From Magnetovibrio sp. (GTDB lineage Bacteria > Pseudomonadota > Alphaproteobacteria > Rhodospirillales > Magnetovibrionaceae): DNA of 64,000 bases. Where the stretch lies: NCBI RefSeq assembly GCF_036568125.1, contig NZ_DATCTF010000010.1, positions 1-64,000 of the forward strand, written 5' to 3'. The notes under the pieces are model-generated. The model saw only the letters and a list, made by a program, of their open reading frames with translations. It did not search any database and was not told the DNA's origin. The position numbers and the translations under genes were made by a program. Below, one piece after another: positions 27,437 to 35,501 of the stretch. Every line of letters starts with the position of its first letter. Position 1 is the stretch's first letter.

Positions 27437-28549
27437 CTAGAGCAAATCTTGCGGATCGGTGAAGTCGAGGCCCTGGGCCTCGGCCACCGCCCGACACGTT
27501 ATCTTTCCATTCATCACGTTCAAGCCGTTCAGCAGGTGAGGGTCGTCCTTCAACGCCCTCTTCGCACCCTTGTCGGCAATGGCGAGGATGAACGGCAGCG
27601 TCGCGTTGTTGAGCGCGTAGGTCGACGTGTGCGGCACCGCGCCGGGCATGTTGGTGACCGCGTAATGCACCACGTCGTGGAGGATGTAGGTGGGATCTTT
27701 GTGGGTGGTGCCGTGGGCGGTGGCGATGCAGCCGCCTTGGTCGATGGCGACGTCGACCACCACCGCGCCCGCGCGCATGGCCTTGATCATGTCTTCGCTG
27801 ACCAGCTTGGGTGCTGCGGCACCGGGGATCAGCACCCCGCCGACCACCACGTCGGCGTCGATCACGTGTTGTTCCAGGGTTTCGCTGTTGGAATAAACGG
27901 TCTTGATGCGCGCGCCGAAGCGCGCATTCAGCGCACGGAGCGTCTCGTTGCTTTTGTCCAGCACCACCACGTCCGCGCCGCTGCCCACAGCCATCAGCAC
28001 CGCGTTAGTGCCCACCGTGCCGCCGCCGATGACGGCGACTTTCGCCGGGGCGACGCCGGGCACACCGCCCAGCAGCATGCCGCGTCCGCCCGCCTCGCGT
28101 TCCAAGGCATGCGCCGCGACCTGGATCGACATGCGCCCCGCGACCTCGCTCATGGGGTGGAGCAGTGGCAAGTCGCCGCGTGCCGAGGTCACGGTTTCAT
28201 AAGCGATGCAGATCGCGCCGCTGGCGATCAGGTCGCTGGTTTGCGCCGCGTCCGGGGCCAGATGCAGATAGGTGAACAGGATTTGACCGGGGCGCAAGTG
28301 GGCGCGTTCGACCGCCTGGGGTTCCTTGACCTTCACCACCAAGTCGGCTGTGGCCCACACAACGGCCGCATCCGCCGCGATGGTCGCGCCGAGCTTTTCG
28401 TAATCTTGGTCCGATGCGCCGATGCCGATGCCGGCGTTGCTTTCGACCACCACCCGATGGCCGTGGGCGATGGCCTCGCGCACGCTGGCGGGGGTCATGC
28501 CGACGCGAAACTCGCCGACTTTGATTTCTTTCGGAACGCCGATCAACAT
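27437..28549 (-). CDS. ald: Alanine dehydrogenase
   Basis: 370 residues, the usual length. MLIGVPKEIK at the start with the catalytic Lys/Arg region; the NAD fold is VAVIGGGTVGTNA; HPMSEVAGRMSIQ and the C-terminal TCRAVAEAQGL are family landmarks. It interconverts L-alanine with pyruvate plus ammonia using NAD. The ATG at 28549 has GGAGGTG upstream; the open frame reaches 28582 but that part lacks similarity. Confidence 0.95.
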   Translation of the reverse strand: MLIGVPKEIKVGEFRVGMTPASVREAIAHGHRVVVESNAGIGIGASDQDYEKLGATIAADAAVVWATADLVVKVKEPQAVERAHLRPGQILFTYLHLAPDAAQTSDLIASGAICIAYETVTSARGDLPLLHPMSEVAGRMSIQVAAHALEREAGGRGMLLGGVPGVAPAKVAVIGGGTVGTNAVLMAVGSGADVVVLDKSNETLRALNARFGARIKTVYSNSETLEQHVIDADVVVGGVLIPGAAAPKLVSEDMIKAMRAGAVVVDVAIDQGGCIATAHGTTHKDPTYILHDVVHYAVTNMPGAVPHTSTYALNNATLPFILAIADKGAKRALKDDPHLLNGLNVMNGKITCRAVAEAQGLDFTDPQDLL

Positions 28550-28699
28550 CACGCACCTCCCGGTTGCTAGGTCCTGTGCCATTCTCTTTCAGTATGAACC
28601 GCTAAGGGGCGTTTGCAAGGCCGTTGAAGGGGGGCGCATGACATGTTATGTTCTTGTTTCGTTCTTTTGCGATGTTGCCCAAGAAGAGGAGCCGCAGCC

Positions 28700-29263
28700 A
28701 TGTCCCATCCGTTGGCGAAACCCCCATTGAGCCGGCCTATATCCCCGGCGCTCGCCCCGCCCCGCCCCCCGGTGTCCCCGATGCCGCCGGCGTATCAAAC
28801 GCCGCCGGTGTGGCTGTCGTTGGGCCAGGGACGGGCGTGGCGCGCCGGGGCGAAGACCAAGCGTCCGTTGCCGGTGCTGGCCAGTCCGGTGCGTGCCGGG
28901 TTTCCGTCGCCGGCCGAGGACTATATCGAAGGCAGCCTGGATCTGAACCGCCACTTGATCCGCCATCCGGCGGCGACGTTCATCGTGCGGGTCGAGGGTG
29001 AATCGATGACCGGCGCGGGCATTTTCCCCGGCGACCTGCTGGTGGTGGATCGCAGTGTCGAGCCCCATGACGGCCACGTGGTGATCGCGGTGGTCGAGGG
29101 CGAGTTGACGGTCAAGCGTCTCAAGGGACGGCGCGGCGCGTGGCGGTTGGTGGCGGAACACCCCGATTTTCCGCCCATCCATCTGGCCAACGATGAAGAG
29201 GGGGGCGAAACCTCGGCCATTTGGGGGGTGGTCACCAATTCGGTGCGGAACTTGTCGAAATGA
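28700..29263 (+). CDS. umuD: UmuD-like S24 self-cleaving protein, long proline-rich N-terminus
   Basis: 187 residues. The self-cleavage site is A66-G67 (VRAGFPSPAEDY). The catalytic Ser is S102 (GESMTGAGI) and the Lys K139 (LTVKRLKG); the distances 66-102-139 match E. coli UmuD exactly. The N-terminal extension of about 42 residues is rich in proline and absent from the E. coli protein. The start ATG follows AGAGGAGCCG. RecA-stimulated cleavage would give UmuD', the DNA polymerase V accessory subunit. It overlaps umuC by four bases (ATGA). Confidence 0.88.
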   Translation: MSHPLAKPPLSRPISPALAPPRPPVSPMPPAYQTPPVWLSLGQGRAWRAGAKTKRPLPVLASPVRAGFPSPAEDYIEGSLDLNRHLIRHPAATFIVRVEGESMTGAGIFPGDLLVVDRSVEPHDGHVVIAVVEGELTVKRLKGRRGAWRLVAEHPDFPPIHLANDEEGGETSAIWGVVTNSVRNLSK

Positions 29264-30543
29264 CGCGCCTTTATGCCCTCATCGACTGCAATAACTTTTA
29301 CGCTTCGTGCGAGCGCGTGTTCCGCCCCGACCTGGAAGGCCGTCCGGTGGCAGTGCTATCCAACAACGACGGCTGCATCGTGGCGCGCTCCAGCGAGGTC
29401 AAGACCATCGGCATCCCTATGGGCGTGCCGTACTTCAAGGTGCGCGATTTGTTGACGCGTTACGACGTGCAGGTGTTTTCATCCAATTACGAACTGTACG
29501 GCGATATGTCGGCGCGGGTGATGGCGGTGCTCGGTCAGTTCAGTCCCGATGTGGAAATCTATTCCATCGACGAGGCGTTTTTGGGGCTCGACGGGTTCGA
29601 CGGCTGGGACCTCTATGCCCATGCGCGCGCGCTGCGCGCCACGGTCAAGCGCTGGACCGGAATTCCGGTGTCCGTCGGCATTGCGCCGACCAAGAGCTTG
29701 GCCAAGCTGGCGGCGGAGCGGGCGAAGAAAAATCCGGCTCTGGGCGGCGTCGCAGTGTTGGGCGACGAGCGGACGCGGGAGGCCGCGCTGGCCGCGACCC
29801 CGGTGGGCGACGTGTGGGGCATCGGACGTCAATGGTCGAAACGCCTGAAGGCCCTGGGCGTGCTCAGCGCGCTGGACTTCACCCGCCAATCGCAACACTG
29901 GGTGCGCAAACATATGGGCGTCACCGGTGCGCGCACCCAGGTGGAGCTGTTGGGCACGCCGTGTTTTGCGTTGGAAAGTCAGCCGCCGGATCGCAAGTCT
30001 TGCGTGGCGTCGCGGTCTTTTTCGCGTCCGGTGATGGACTTCGACGACGTCAAGGACGCCATCGCCACCTTCGCCGCGCGGGCGGGCGAACGCCTGCGCC
30101 AAGGCGGACTGGTGGCCGGCCAAGTCACGGCGTTCGCGCTGACCGATCGGTTCAACACCCGCCAGCCCCAATGCCAGGCCAGCGCCACGGTGGCGCTGGC
30201 GAGCCCGTCGAACCTAACCGCGGATTTGACCGCGGCGGCGGTGCGGGCGTTACGCCAGGCCTACAAACCGGGCTTTGGCTATAAAAAGGCCGGGGTGATG
30301 ATGCTCGACCTCGCCCCGGCGGGGGCGGCGCAGCAAAGCCTGTTCGCACCCCCGGCGGTTCGCCAGGACAAGGCCGAGCGGCTGCAAAACGCTTTGGACC
30401 GCCTGAACGGTGGGCACAGGGGTGGACGCGATCTGGTGCGGTTGGGGGCGACGGGGTTCGGCAGCGGCTGGCATCTGCGCCGCGAACACCGTTCGCCGCG
30501 TTACACCACCGCGTGGGCGGAGTTGCGCACCGTGCGCGCTTAA
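29260..30543 (+). CDS. umuC: DNA polymerase V catalytic subunit UmuC (Y family)
   Basis: 427 residues. The Y-family catalytic motifs are ALIDCNNFYASCERVF (first Asp) and YSIDEAFLGL (second Asp and Glu); then the helix-hairpin-helix VWGIGRQWSKRLKALG, the little finger, and the C-terminal UmuC-specific domain. Error-prone translesion synthesis together with UmuD'. Start ATG 29260, coupled to umuD. Confidence 0.94.
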   Translation: MTRLYALIDCNNFYASCERVFRPDLEGRPVAVLSNNDGCIVARSSEVKTIGIPMGVPYFKVRDLLTRYDVQVFSSNYELYGDMSARVMAVLGQFSPDVEIYSIDEAFLGLDGFDGWDLYAHARALRATVKRWTGIPVSVGIAPTKSLAKLAAERAKKNPALGGVAVLGDERTREAALAATPVGDVWGIGRQWSKRLKALGVLSALDFTRQSQHWVRKHMGVTGARTQVELLGTPCFALESQPPDRKSCVASRSFSRPVMDFDDVKDAIATFAARAGERLRQGGLVAGQVTAFALTDRFNTRQPQCQASATVALASPSNLTADLTAAAVRALRQAYKPGFGYKKAGVMMLDLAPAGAAQQSLFAPPAVRQDKAERLQNALDRLNGGHRGGRDLVRLGATGFGSGWHLRREHRSPRYTTAWAELRTVRA

Positions 30544-30559
30544 AGGACAGCCGTAAACG

Positions 30560-30829
30560 TCAGCGGCTGATGTTGGTTTTGTAGATTTTGGTCATGGTGA
30601 TGGCGAGGTGATCCTCGACCACGACCACTTCGCCGCGGGCGATGAGGTTGCCGTTGGCCTTGATCTCGATGTCTTCGCCGACGCTGCGTTCCAACTGAAC
30701 CACGGCGCCGCGACCCATCTTGAGAAGCTGGCTGACCTTCATGTTGGCGGTGCCCAGAACGGCCGTGACTTCGAGCGGCACGTCCAACAGGGCCTTGTGC
30801 TCGTCTTCCTCGTTTATGCCATTTGCCAT
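30560..30829 (-). CDS. fliN: Flagellar motor switch protein FliN
   Basis: 89 residues forming a single SpoA domain: LLDVPLEVTAVLGTANMKVS, VVQLERSVGEDIEI, NGNLIARGEVVVVEDHLAI. FliN builds the C-ring with FliM and FliG and binds export apparatus. It stands alone here, away from other flagellar genes, and its 3' end lies 16 bases from that of umuC. Confidence 0.9.
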   Translation of the reverse strand: MANGINEEDEHKALLDVPLEVTAVLGTANMKVSQLLKMGRGAVVQLERSVGEDIEIKANGNLIARGEVVVVEDHLAITMTKIYKTNISR

Positions 30830-30930
30830 GATTGCTCTCAGTTCGCGAATCGGTTCAACAGGCGCTCAGTATAGCGCCTTATCTCTTAAACGACCATGAA
30901 CGGCGTGACGGGTGGCGAAAATGCGGGAAT

Positions 30931-31623
30931 TCAGTCTTTGCTGAACAGATTGACGCGCATCGGCTGGTCGAACGAGAACCCGCCGTCGGTGGGCTGGCCC
31001 AGGCGCGCGAAGGCGTCCCGCAGGTCGTCTTCCAGACGCGCGAATTCTTCTTCGCGCTGCGGGTTGATGCGCAGCATGCGTTCTTTGAAGTGGGCGAAGT
31101 CTTTGTGCTGGGCCGGGTGGACGTAGGTGAACTCGTTTTGCAGCGAGAGGCCGAATTGATCGGCCCCTTGAAGAGCCTCATAGGCCTTGGCGCGCACCAC
31201 GGTTTCGTCGTGCACGGGCTGCATCAACTCGAAATGCGGGCCTTCGGCAATCGGTTCGCAGACGTACAGGAAGCCGCCCGATTTCAACACCCGCGCCGCC
31301 TCGCGCAGGGCTTGGCCCATATTGTCCACATCGACGTGATGCAGGCTGTTGAAAAACACCGCGATGTCGATGCTGTCGGGGGCGAACGGCAGGTCTTCGG
31401 CGCGACCGGCGTAATACACTTCGTCCGCCACGGGTTTTTCCGCGTGGGCTTTTTCCAACTGCTCAGGGTTGCATTCGATGCCGAAGGCTTTGGCCCCGTG
31501 GCGTGTCATCAAACGCACCAGATGACCTTCGCCGCAGCCGATATCGACGACCTTTTTGTCATGGAAATCAAGCGTCGCGGTCAGAACTTCGCTGTTGGTG
31601 CGTGGGGTGAGAGGTGCCGTCAT
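30931..31623 (-). CDS. SAM-dependent class I methyltransferase
   Basis: 230 residues. Motif I is VVDIGCGEGHLV and the post-motif acidic residue lies in AFGIECNPEQ; FFNSLHHVD and LKSGGFLYVCEP are motifs II/III of the Methyltransf_11 group. The substrate is unknown. I start at ATG 31623 (MTAPLTPR), preceded by GGCAAGGCT; the frame extends 16 codons further without similarity. Confidence 0.85.
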   Translation of the reverse strand: MTAPLTPRTNSEVLTATLDFHDKKVVDIGCGEGHLVRLMTRHGAKAFGIECNPEQLEKAHAEKPVADEVYYAGRAEDLPFAPDSIDIAVFFNSLHHVDVDNMGQALREAARVLKSGGFLYVCEPIAEGPHFELMQPVHDETVVRAKAYEALQGADQFGLSLQNEFTYVHPAQHKDFAHFKERMLRINPQREEEFARLEDDLRDAFARLGQPTDGGFSFDQPMRVNLFSKD

Positions 31624-31779
31624 AGCCTTGCCGTTAAAAGTGTGGAGCCGCGCCCGTCTGCGAGACACCAATATAGTGTCGTTCGCGCGTCAAACAATGG
31701 GGAGCCTCTTTTAGGACGAGCGCACCGCCACGGCAACCGTGAAATTGTCACCAGGGCGTGAGCTTAAAAGCAGGGACAA

Positions 31780-32700
31780 TCAATTGACGTTGGATTGACG
31801 CCACGCCGCCAATTGCGCCTGACGGCGCTGGGCGAAGGTGTCCTCACGACTTGCGCCGGTCGGCCGCATCAGGTGTGCACCGGGTTTCAAGGCGTTGACG
31901 CGATTGGCGATTTCTTGGCCGGGGCGGACGCTGGTGGTGGTGTCGCGGCGGATCTTGAAGGCTTTGTTGAAGCGTTGCGTGGCGTTGGGGTCGGGCTGAA
32001 CGATCAGCGCCTTGTGATGCGGCAGGGCGCTGGATGCATCGCCGGGCGTGGCGGTGCTGGCGGTCATGAAGTCGGCGCTGGCGGTCTTTTGCCACAGTTT
32101 CGAAACTTTGAGGCGGTAGTTGTGGTTGAGCTCGGGCGTGGTGGAATGATAATCCCCTGCCGCTTGCAGCCACGATCGCGACACCGCATGACGCGCCTTG
32201 AGGAAACCCGCGGCGTAGGCGGCGTTGGCGCGGGCGTCGAAGGCCTGTTCGATGCTGGCGAAGGCATCGGGGTGGTATTTCAGATTGATCTGCATGCAGC
32301 CGACGTCGATGTTTTGCACGCCGTCGGCTTGCAAAGACTGCACGAATGCGATGGCATCGATGCGGTTGGGCAGAAAATGCCCCTTGCCGCCGGTCGTGAC
32401 GGTCCATGGCCAGGCAATAATTTCCCCCCCTTTGCGGACGCGCGCGTCACCGACGTCTTCGAACCAGCGCCCCGACTCGGCCAGTGAAATGGCCTGCAAA
32501 AGGCCGTGCGGGATGGTGTGGCGGCGTTCTTGCTCGGCAATGGCGGAAATGCAGGTATTTGCTTCTTTTTCATAGGCTTGTGCCGTTTCCGCAAGCGGCG
32601 CGGACAGGGCGCGGTCAGCCAAAAGCAAGACAATACCCGCAGTCAATCCGGCCAGAATCGGGCGGGTGTAGGCGAAACGGAAAAGGGGTGTGGCTGTCAT
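31780..32700 (-). CDS. Secreted or membrane-anchored lytic transglycosylase-like protein
   Basis: 306 residues. An N-terminal hydrophobic segment (about 14-32) acts as signal or anchor. The SLT fold has the catalytic glutamate in ISLAESGRW, DVGCMQINLKYH and the later GDYHSTTPELNHNY. It cleaves peptidoglycan glycan strands. Three in-frame ATGs stand in a row at 32706, 32703 and 32700; the GAGGG upstream has the best spacing to the third. The C-terminal 90 residues are basic and low in conservation. Possibly linked to a secretion or flagellar apparatus, not provable here. Confidence 0.8.
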   Translation of the reverse strand: MTATPLFRFAYTRPILAGLTAGIVLLLADRALSAPLAETAQAYEKEANTCISAIAEQERRHTIPHGLLQAISLAESGRWFEDVGDARVRKGGEIIAWPWTVTTGGKGHFLPNRIDAIAFVQSLQADGVQNIDVGCMQINLKYHPDAFASIEQAFDARANAAYAAGFLKARHAVSRSWLQAAGDYHSTTPELNHNYRLKVSKLWQKTASADFMTASTATPGDASSALPHHKALIVQPDPNATQRFNKAFKIRRDTTTSVRPGQEIANRVNALKPGAHLMRPTGASREDTFAQRRQAQLAAWRQSNVN

Positions 32701-32759
32701 CATCATGCCCTCAGCGTAGCAAAGGGCATGCCAGCTTGAGGCAATGTTTGAAGCGCGAT

Positions 32760-33299
32760 TTATTCGGGCAGGGTGCTGTCGCCGGGCCCGAGCGGGCGTT
32801 GCATGATGATCGTATCCACCCACGCGCCGAATTTGAAACCGGTGGACTTCAAGTGCCCGGCCTGCGCGAAGCCGTGACGCTTGTGCAGATTGATCGATGC
32901 AACGTTCTGCGCGCCGCCGATGACGGCGACCATTTGCCGATAGCCCAGTTGAGTGCAGCGCTCGATCAAGGTGCCGAGAAGCTGCGAGCCGATGCCTTTG
33001 CCGGTCGCCTCGGGATCGACGTAGATGGAATCTTCCACCGTGTGGCGATACGCGGAACGGGGGCGGAAACTGGTTGCGTAGGCAAATCCGTGAACCACGC
33101 CGTCGAGTTCCGCGACGATGTACGGCGCCCCGCCGTTCACAACGCCCTGGCGGCGCTCCGCGATGGTGTGCACGTTGGGCGCGACTTCTTCGAAGCTGGC
33201 GGTGCCGGTCTGCACATGGTGGGCGTAAATGCGCTGGATGTCGGCCACGTCTTCGGGCCGGGAATCGCGGATGACGATGTGGCTTGCAATATCGGTCAT
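32760..33299 (-). CDS. GNAT N-acetyltransferase (phosphinothricin acetyltransferase-like)
   Basis: 179 residues. The acetyl-CoA binding loop is ATGKGIGSQLL (Q/RxxGxG/A type). The N-terminal VIRDSRPEDVADIQRIYAHHVQTGTASFEE and the C-terminal HLKSTGFKFGAWVDTIIMQR are typical of the Pat/MnaT subgroup, which acetylates phosphinothricin-like or methionine-derivative amines. The physiological substrate is unknown. It lies seven bases after the N-formylglutamate amidohydrolase gene and is likely co-transcribed. Confidence 0.88.
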   Translation of the reverse strand: MTDIASHIVIRDSRPEDVADIQRIYAHHVQTGTASFEEVAPNVHTIAERRQGVVNGGAPYIVAELDGVVHGFAYATSFRPRSAYRHTVEDSIYVDPEATGKGIGSQLLGTLIERCTQLGYRQMVAVIGGAQNVASINLHKRHGFAQAGHLKSTGFKFGAWVDTIIMQRPLGPGDSTLPE

Positions 33300-33306
33300 G
33301 ACCGCC

Positions 33307-34209
33307 TCACCGTTGCAAAAGACTTTGGTCGATGCCGACCAAGGCCTCGATCAAACGGCCGAGGTCTTGCGCCAGCTTGGCGAACCCATCCGAACGCGTG
33401 ATGGTTTGCTCGTCCATATACAACGCGCGGTTCACCTCGATTTGCAAGGCGTGCTTGTTCTCGAACGGCTTGCCGTAATTGCGCGTGGTGAAGCCGCCGG
33501 CGTAAGGGGTGTTCAACACGACCCGGTAGCCCATGTCGCGCAACACCTGATGGGCCAAATTGGTGACGCGTTGGGTGCAGGCGGTGCCGTTGGCGTCGCC
33601 CAGCACCATGTCGACGCGGTTGTCGCCGGGGTCGCGGTCCATGGGCCCGCCGATCGACGGCATGGAATGGCAATCGATCAGCAGATAGGTGCCGAATTGT
33701 TCGTGGGTGCGCTGCAAAAGCGCATCGAGGGCGGCGTGATAGGGCTTGTAGCAATGCTCAACACGGCTTTGCGCTTCAATGAAGGTGATCTTGCCGGCGT
33801 AAATTTCTGCGCCGTCGGTGACCACCTTGGCGACGGTGCCGAGCCCGGCGCGCACCCGCGGGCTGGTGGTGTTGACCCAACCGGGAAGGCGTTCGTCGAA
33901 CATGTCGGGGTCCAGTTCCCATGGCTCGCGATTGGGGTCGGCGTAAGCGCGGGGGAAATGGGCGCGGATCAGCGGCGTGCCGAAATGCGGGGCCTGTTCG
34001 TATAGCTCGTCGACGAACGCATCTTCGGACCGGCGCAGCGACACCGGGTCCAACTGGCTGGCGGCGACGAACGATGCGGGGTAGTCGTGGCCGCTGTGGG
34101 GCGATGCGAACACCACCGGCGCGGTCTGCACCAGCGGTTCCAAGATGTCGAACGGCGTTTCGACTTCTGGGTCCAGCAAAGGCGTGGCATTGAGCGCGGT
34201 GGTCGTCAT
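33307..34209 (-). CDS. N-formylglutamate amidohydrolase
   Basis: 300 residues. Landmarks: FASPHSGHDYP near the start, the metal-site YLLIDCHSMPS, and TPYAGGFTTRNYGKP plus ALQIEVNRALYMDE at the end. It hydrolyses N-formyl-L-glutamate to formate and glutamate, the last step of one histidine degradation route, though other hut genes are not in view. First gene of a two-gene unit with the GNAT gene. Confidence 0.9.
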   Translation of the reverse strand: MTTTALNATPLLDPEVETPFDILEPLVQTAPVVFASPHSGHDYPASFVAASQLDPVSLRRSEDAFVDELYEQAPHFGTPLIRAHFPRAYADPNREPWELDPDMFDERLPGWVNTTSPRVRAGLGTVAKVVTDGAEIYAGKITFIEAQSRVEHCYKPYHAALDALLQRTHEQFGTYLLIDCHSMPSIGGPMDRDPGDNRVDMVLGDANGTACTQRVTNLAHQVLRDMGYRVVLNTPYAGGFTTRNYGKPFENKHALQIEVNRALYMDEQTITRSDGFAKLAQDLGRLIEALVGIDQSLLQR

Positions 34210-34456
34210 CGGTGGCGGAAATCCAATTTGTGGGGCGGCGAATCTGAGGGCGTGTGAACAAGAGCGAACGCTGTGCCCACCCCTGACTTAAAGGTGTTAC
34301 AGATTGAGAACCGCCCTGGCAACGCCAAATTCACCGCCGTTCACACAAGTTGAGCGCCTTGATCGTGATTGAGGGCTTGCCAAGCCCGCCGGATCGGATT
34401 AAAAAGCCGCGTCCGCCGCACAAAACCGCATATTCGCGTCGGACCCGATACCAATC

Positions 34457-34531
34457 GGGCGCGTAGCTCAGCGGGAGAGCACTTCGTTGACATCGAAGGG
34501 GTCACTGGTTCAATCCCAGTCGTGCCCACCA
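34457..34531 (+). tRNA. tRNA-Val (anticodon GAC)
   Basis: Full cloverleaf: acceptor GGGCGCG with CGTGCCC (one G-U pair), D arm GCTC/GAGC, anticodon stem CTTCG/CGAAG with loop TTGACAT (anticodon GAC), T arm ACTGG-TTCAATC-CCAGT, and encoded CCA. Its 3' 48 bases lie within a 49-bp duplication that recurs at 42618-42666, marking it as the integration target of the island. Confidence 0.96.
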
Positions 34532-34532
34532 T
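34484..34532 (+). repeat. attL: 49-bp direct repeat inside the tRNA-Val gene
   Basis: It runs from the anticodon stem through CCA plus one base. It is identical to 42618-42666. Insertion therefore keeps the tRNA intact. Confidence 0.95.
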
Positions 34533-34535
34533 GAT

Positions 34536-34563
34536 AACCCCCAGGGAAACCTGGGGGTTTTCT
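34536..34563 (+). terminator. Island-borne terminator directly after the tRNA
   Basis: AACCCCCAGG-GAAA-CCTGGGGGTT followed by TT. It lies just inside the island, so it replaces the chromosome's own tRNA terminator now displaced to 42668-42695. Confidence 0.9.
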
Positions 34564-35039
34564 CTTTAGAGGCCTTGCACCTCTCCGTGAAAATTAACGT
34601 CGTGCACAGTGATTCTACTCTATTTCTGTGCATGGTCAACGAAGTCGCTAGAACCCTAGCGGGTTCTGCTGTGGCTCTCTCGCTGAGCTACGAATCCTCC
34701 AAACGAAGTAAGAGGCGTGCTGTCAGCAAACACATAGTGGTTTTCTGGGGGCAAGTCTTAATGGGGGGCAGAGGGGGGGAGGGGCTCTTCTATATACGTG
34801 CATTCAGCCTTCAAATTTTCGCAGCAAAAACAGGTGGTAGGCCAATTCGCTCTTGACAAACGCTCTTTATGATTGTATATATTTATCCATATTTTAAGAA
34901 CGGTGAAACGAGCCGTTATATTTTTAAGTTATTTTGAGCCCTAACGGGATCTGTTTTTTTAAAGTGCTAGGCACCTGATATTACGAACAAAACTCTGCCT
35001 CAAATATCTTAACTTTAGAACGCTCTGTTCCCCCATACC
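34564..35039. other. Gene-free left part of the island
   Basis: About 480 bases without a credible gene; the open frame at 34575-34856 has no ribosome-binding site or similarity. It holds an inverted repeat TGCACAG/CTGTGCA (34603-34609 and 34626-34632), a perfect hairpin AGAACCC-TAGC-GGGTTCT (34650-34667), a consensus promoter (34853-34881), and a small hairpin AACGG/CCGTT (34899-34917) followed by a T-rich stretch. Confidence 0.6.
34853..34881 (+). promoter_or_regulatory. Sigma-70 promoter reading into the ncRNA region
   Basis: TTGACA (34853-34858), a 17-base spacer, then TATATA (34876-34881). This is a near-perfect housekeeping promoter with predicted start near 34889. It reads toward the structured region and the PolA-like gene. 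Confidence 0.75.
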
Positions 35040-35400
35040 ATGATGGGAAGTAGCCGTGTACGTGTGATGAAGTGCACGTTAAACATGGCTTGCCGGGCTA
35101 TCACACTCATAGCTCGCTAAATAAGTGTGTCTCGAAAGCGGGAGGATACCGCTAGGTGGCTGAAATGCCGCAAGTGCCAGGCCCAGTAAACGGCTGGGAA
35201 CCATGTTCGTTTGGCCCTGGTGCAGTCCCAATGATTTGTTGGCCGTATGTGTTCAAGTGCCGTTCCTAGCACGGTGTTGATTGACCAATGTGCCGCCCAC
35301 AATAGGAACTCATTTAAAGGCGTTTATAACCCTCATTATCGAGGTCTATGCCGGGGAGATGTGGAGGTGCTTATGCATGCTCCTGTGACCCAGGCTGATA
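35040..35400 (+). ncRNA. Putative structured non-coding RNA upstream of the PolA-like gene
   Basis: No open frame of note on the plus strand, but a dense chain of stem-loops. CCGTGT-ACGTG / CACGT-TAA-ACATGG (35054-35088). GGGCTAT-CACACTC-ATAGCTC (35095-35115), whose loop CACACT can pair with AGTGTG at 35124-35129 as a pseudoknot. AGCGG/CCGCT, then GTGGC/GCCGC. CCCAG/CTGGG inside a CCAGG/CCTGG stem. GTTCCTA (35262-35268) with TAGGAAC (35303-35309), enclosing GCAC/GTGC. GGAG-GTGC-TTAT-GCAT-G-CTCC (35363-35383). Boundaries are approximate. No known RNA family is recognised. The pairing is by eye and needs covariation support. Confidence 0.6.
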
Positions 35401-35421
35401 ACACATAACATATTGAAAACA

Positions 35422-35427
35422 TATAAT
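35422..35427 (+). promoter_or_regulatory. Candidate -10 box before the PolA-like gene
   Basis: TATAAT in an AT-rich stretch, 75 bases before the start codon. The -35 side is weak (around 35397-35404), so this may be a minor or activated promoter. Confidence 0.3.
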
Positions 35428-35501
35428 AATAACATGAAACATCACGAGATACCCCTATGAGGTTAGGATGTTTCTATATTTGATCGAATAGGATAAGGAA
35501 A

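Noticed and set aside
34575-34856. 93-residue open frame in the island leader
   Set aside because: No ribosome-binding site, no recognisable similarity, and it overlaps hairpin elements.
35117-35302. 61-residue minus-strand frame within the ncRNA region
   Set aside because: No start signal; composition follows the RNA stems.
35040-35400. Group I or group II intron
   Set aside because: I find no catalytic core signature, no intron-encoded protein of the usual kinds and no split exon.
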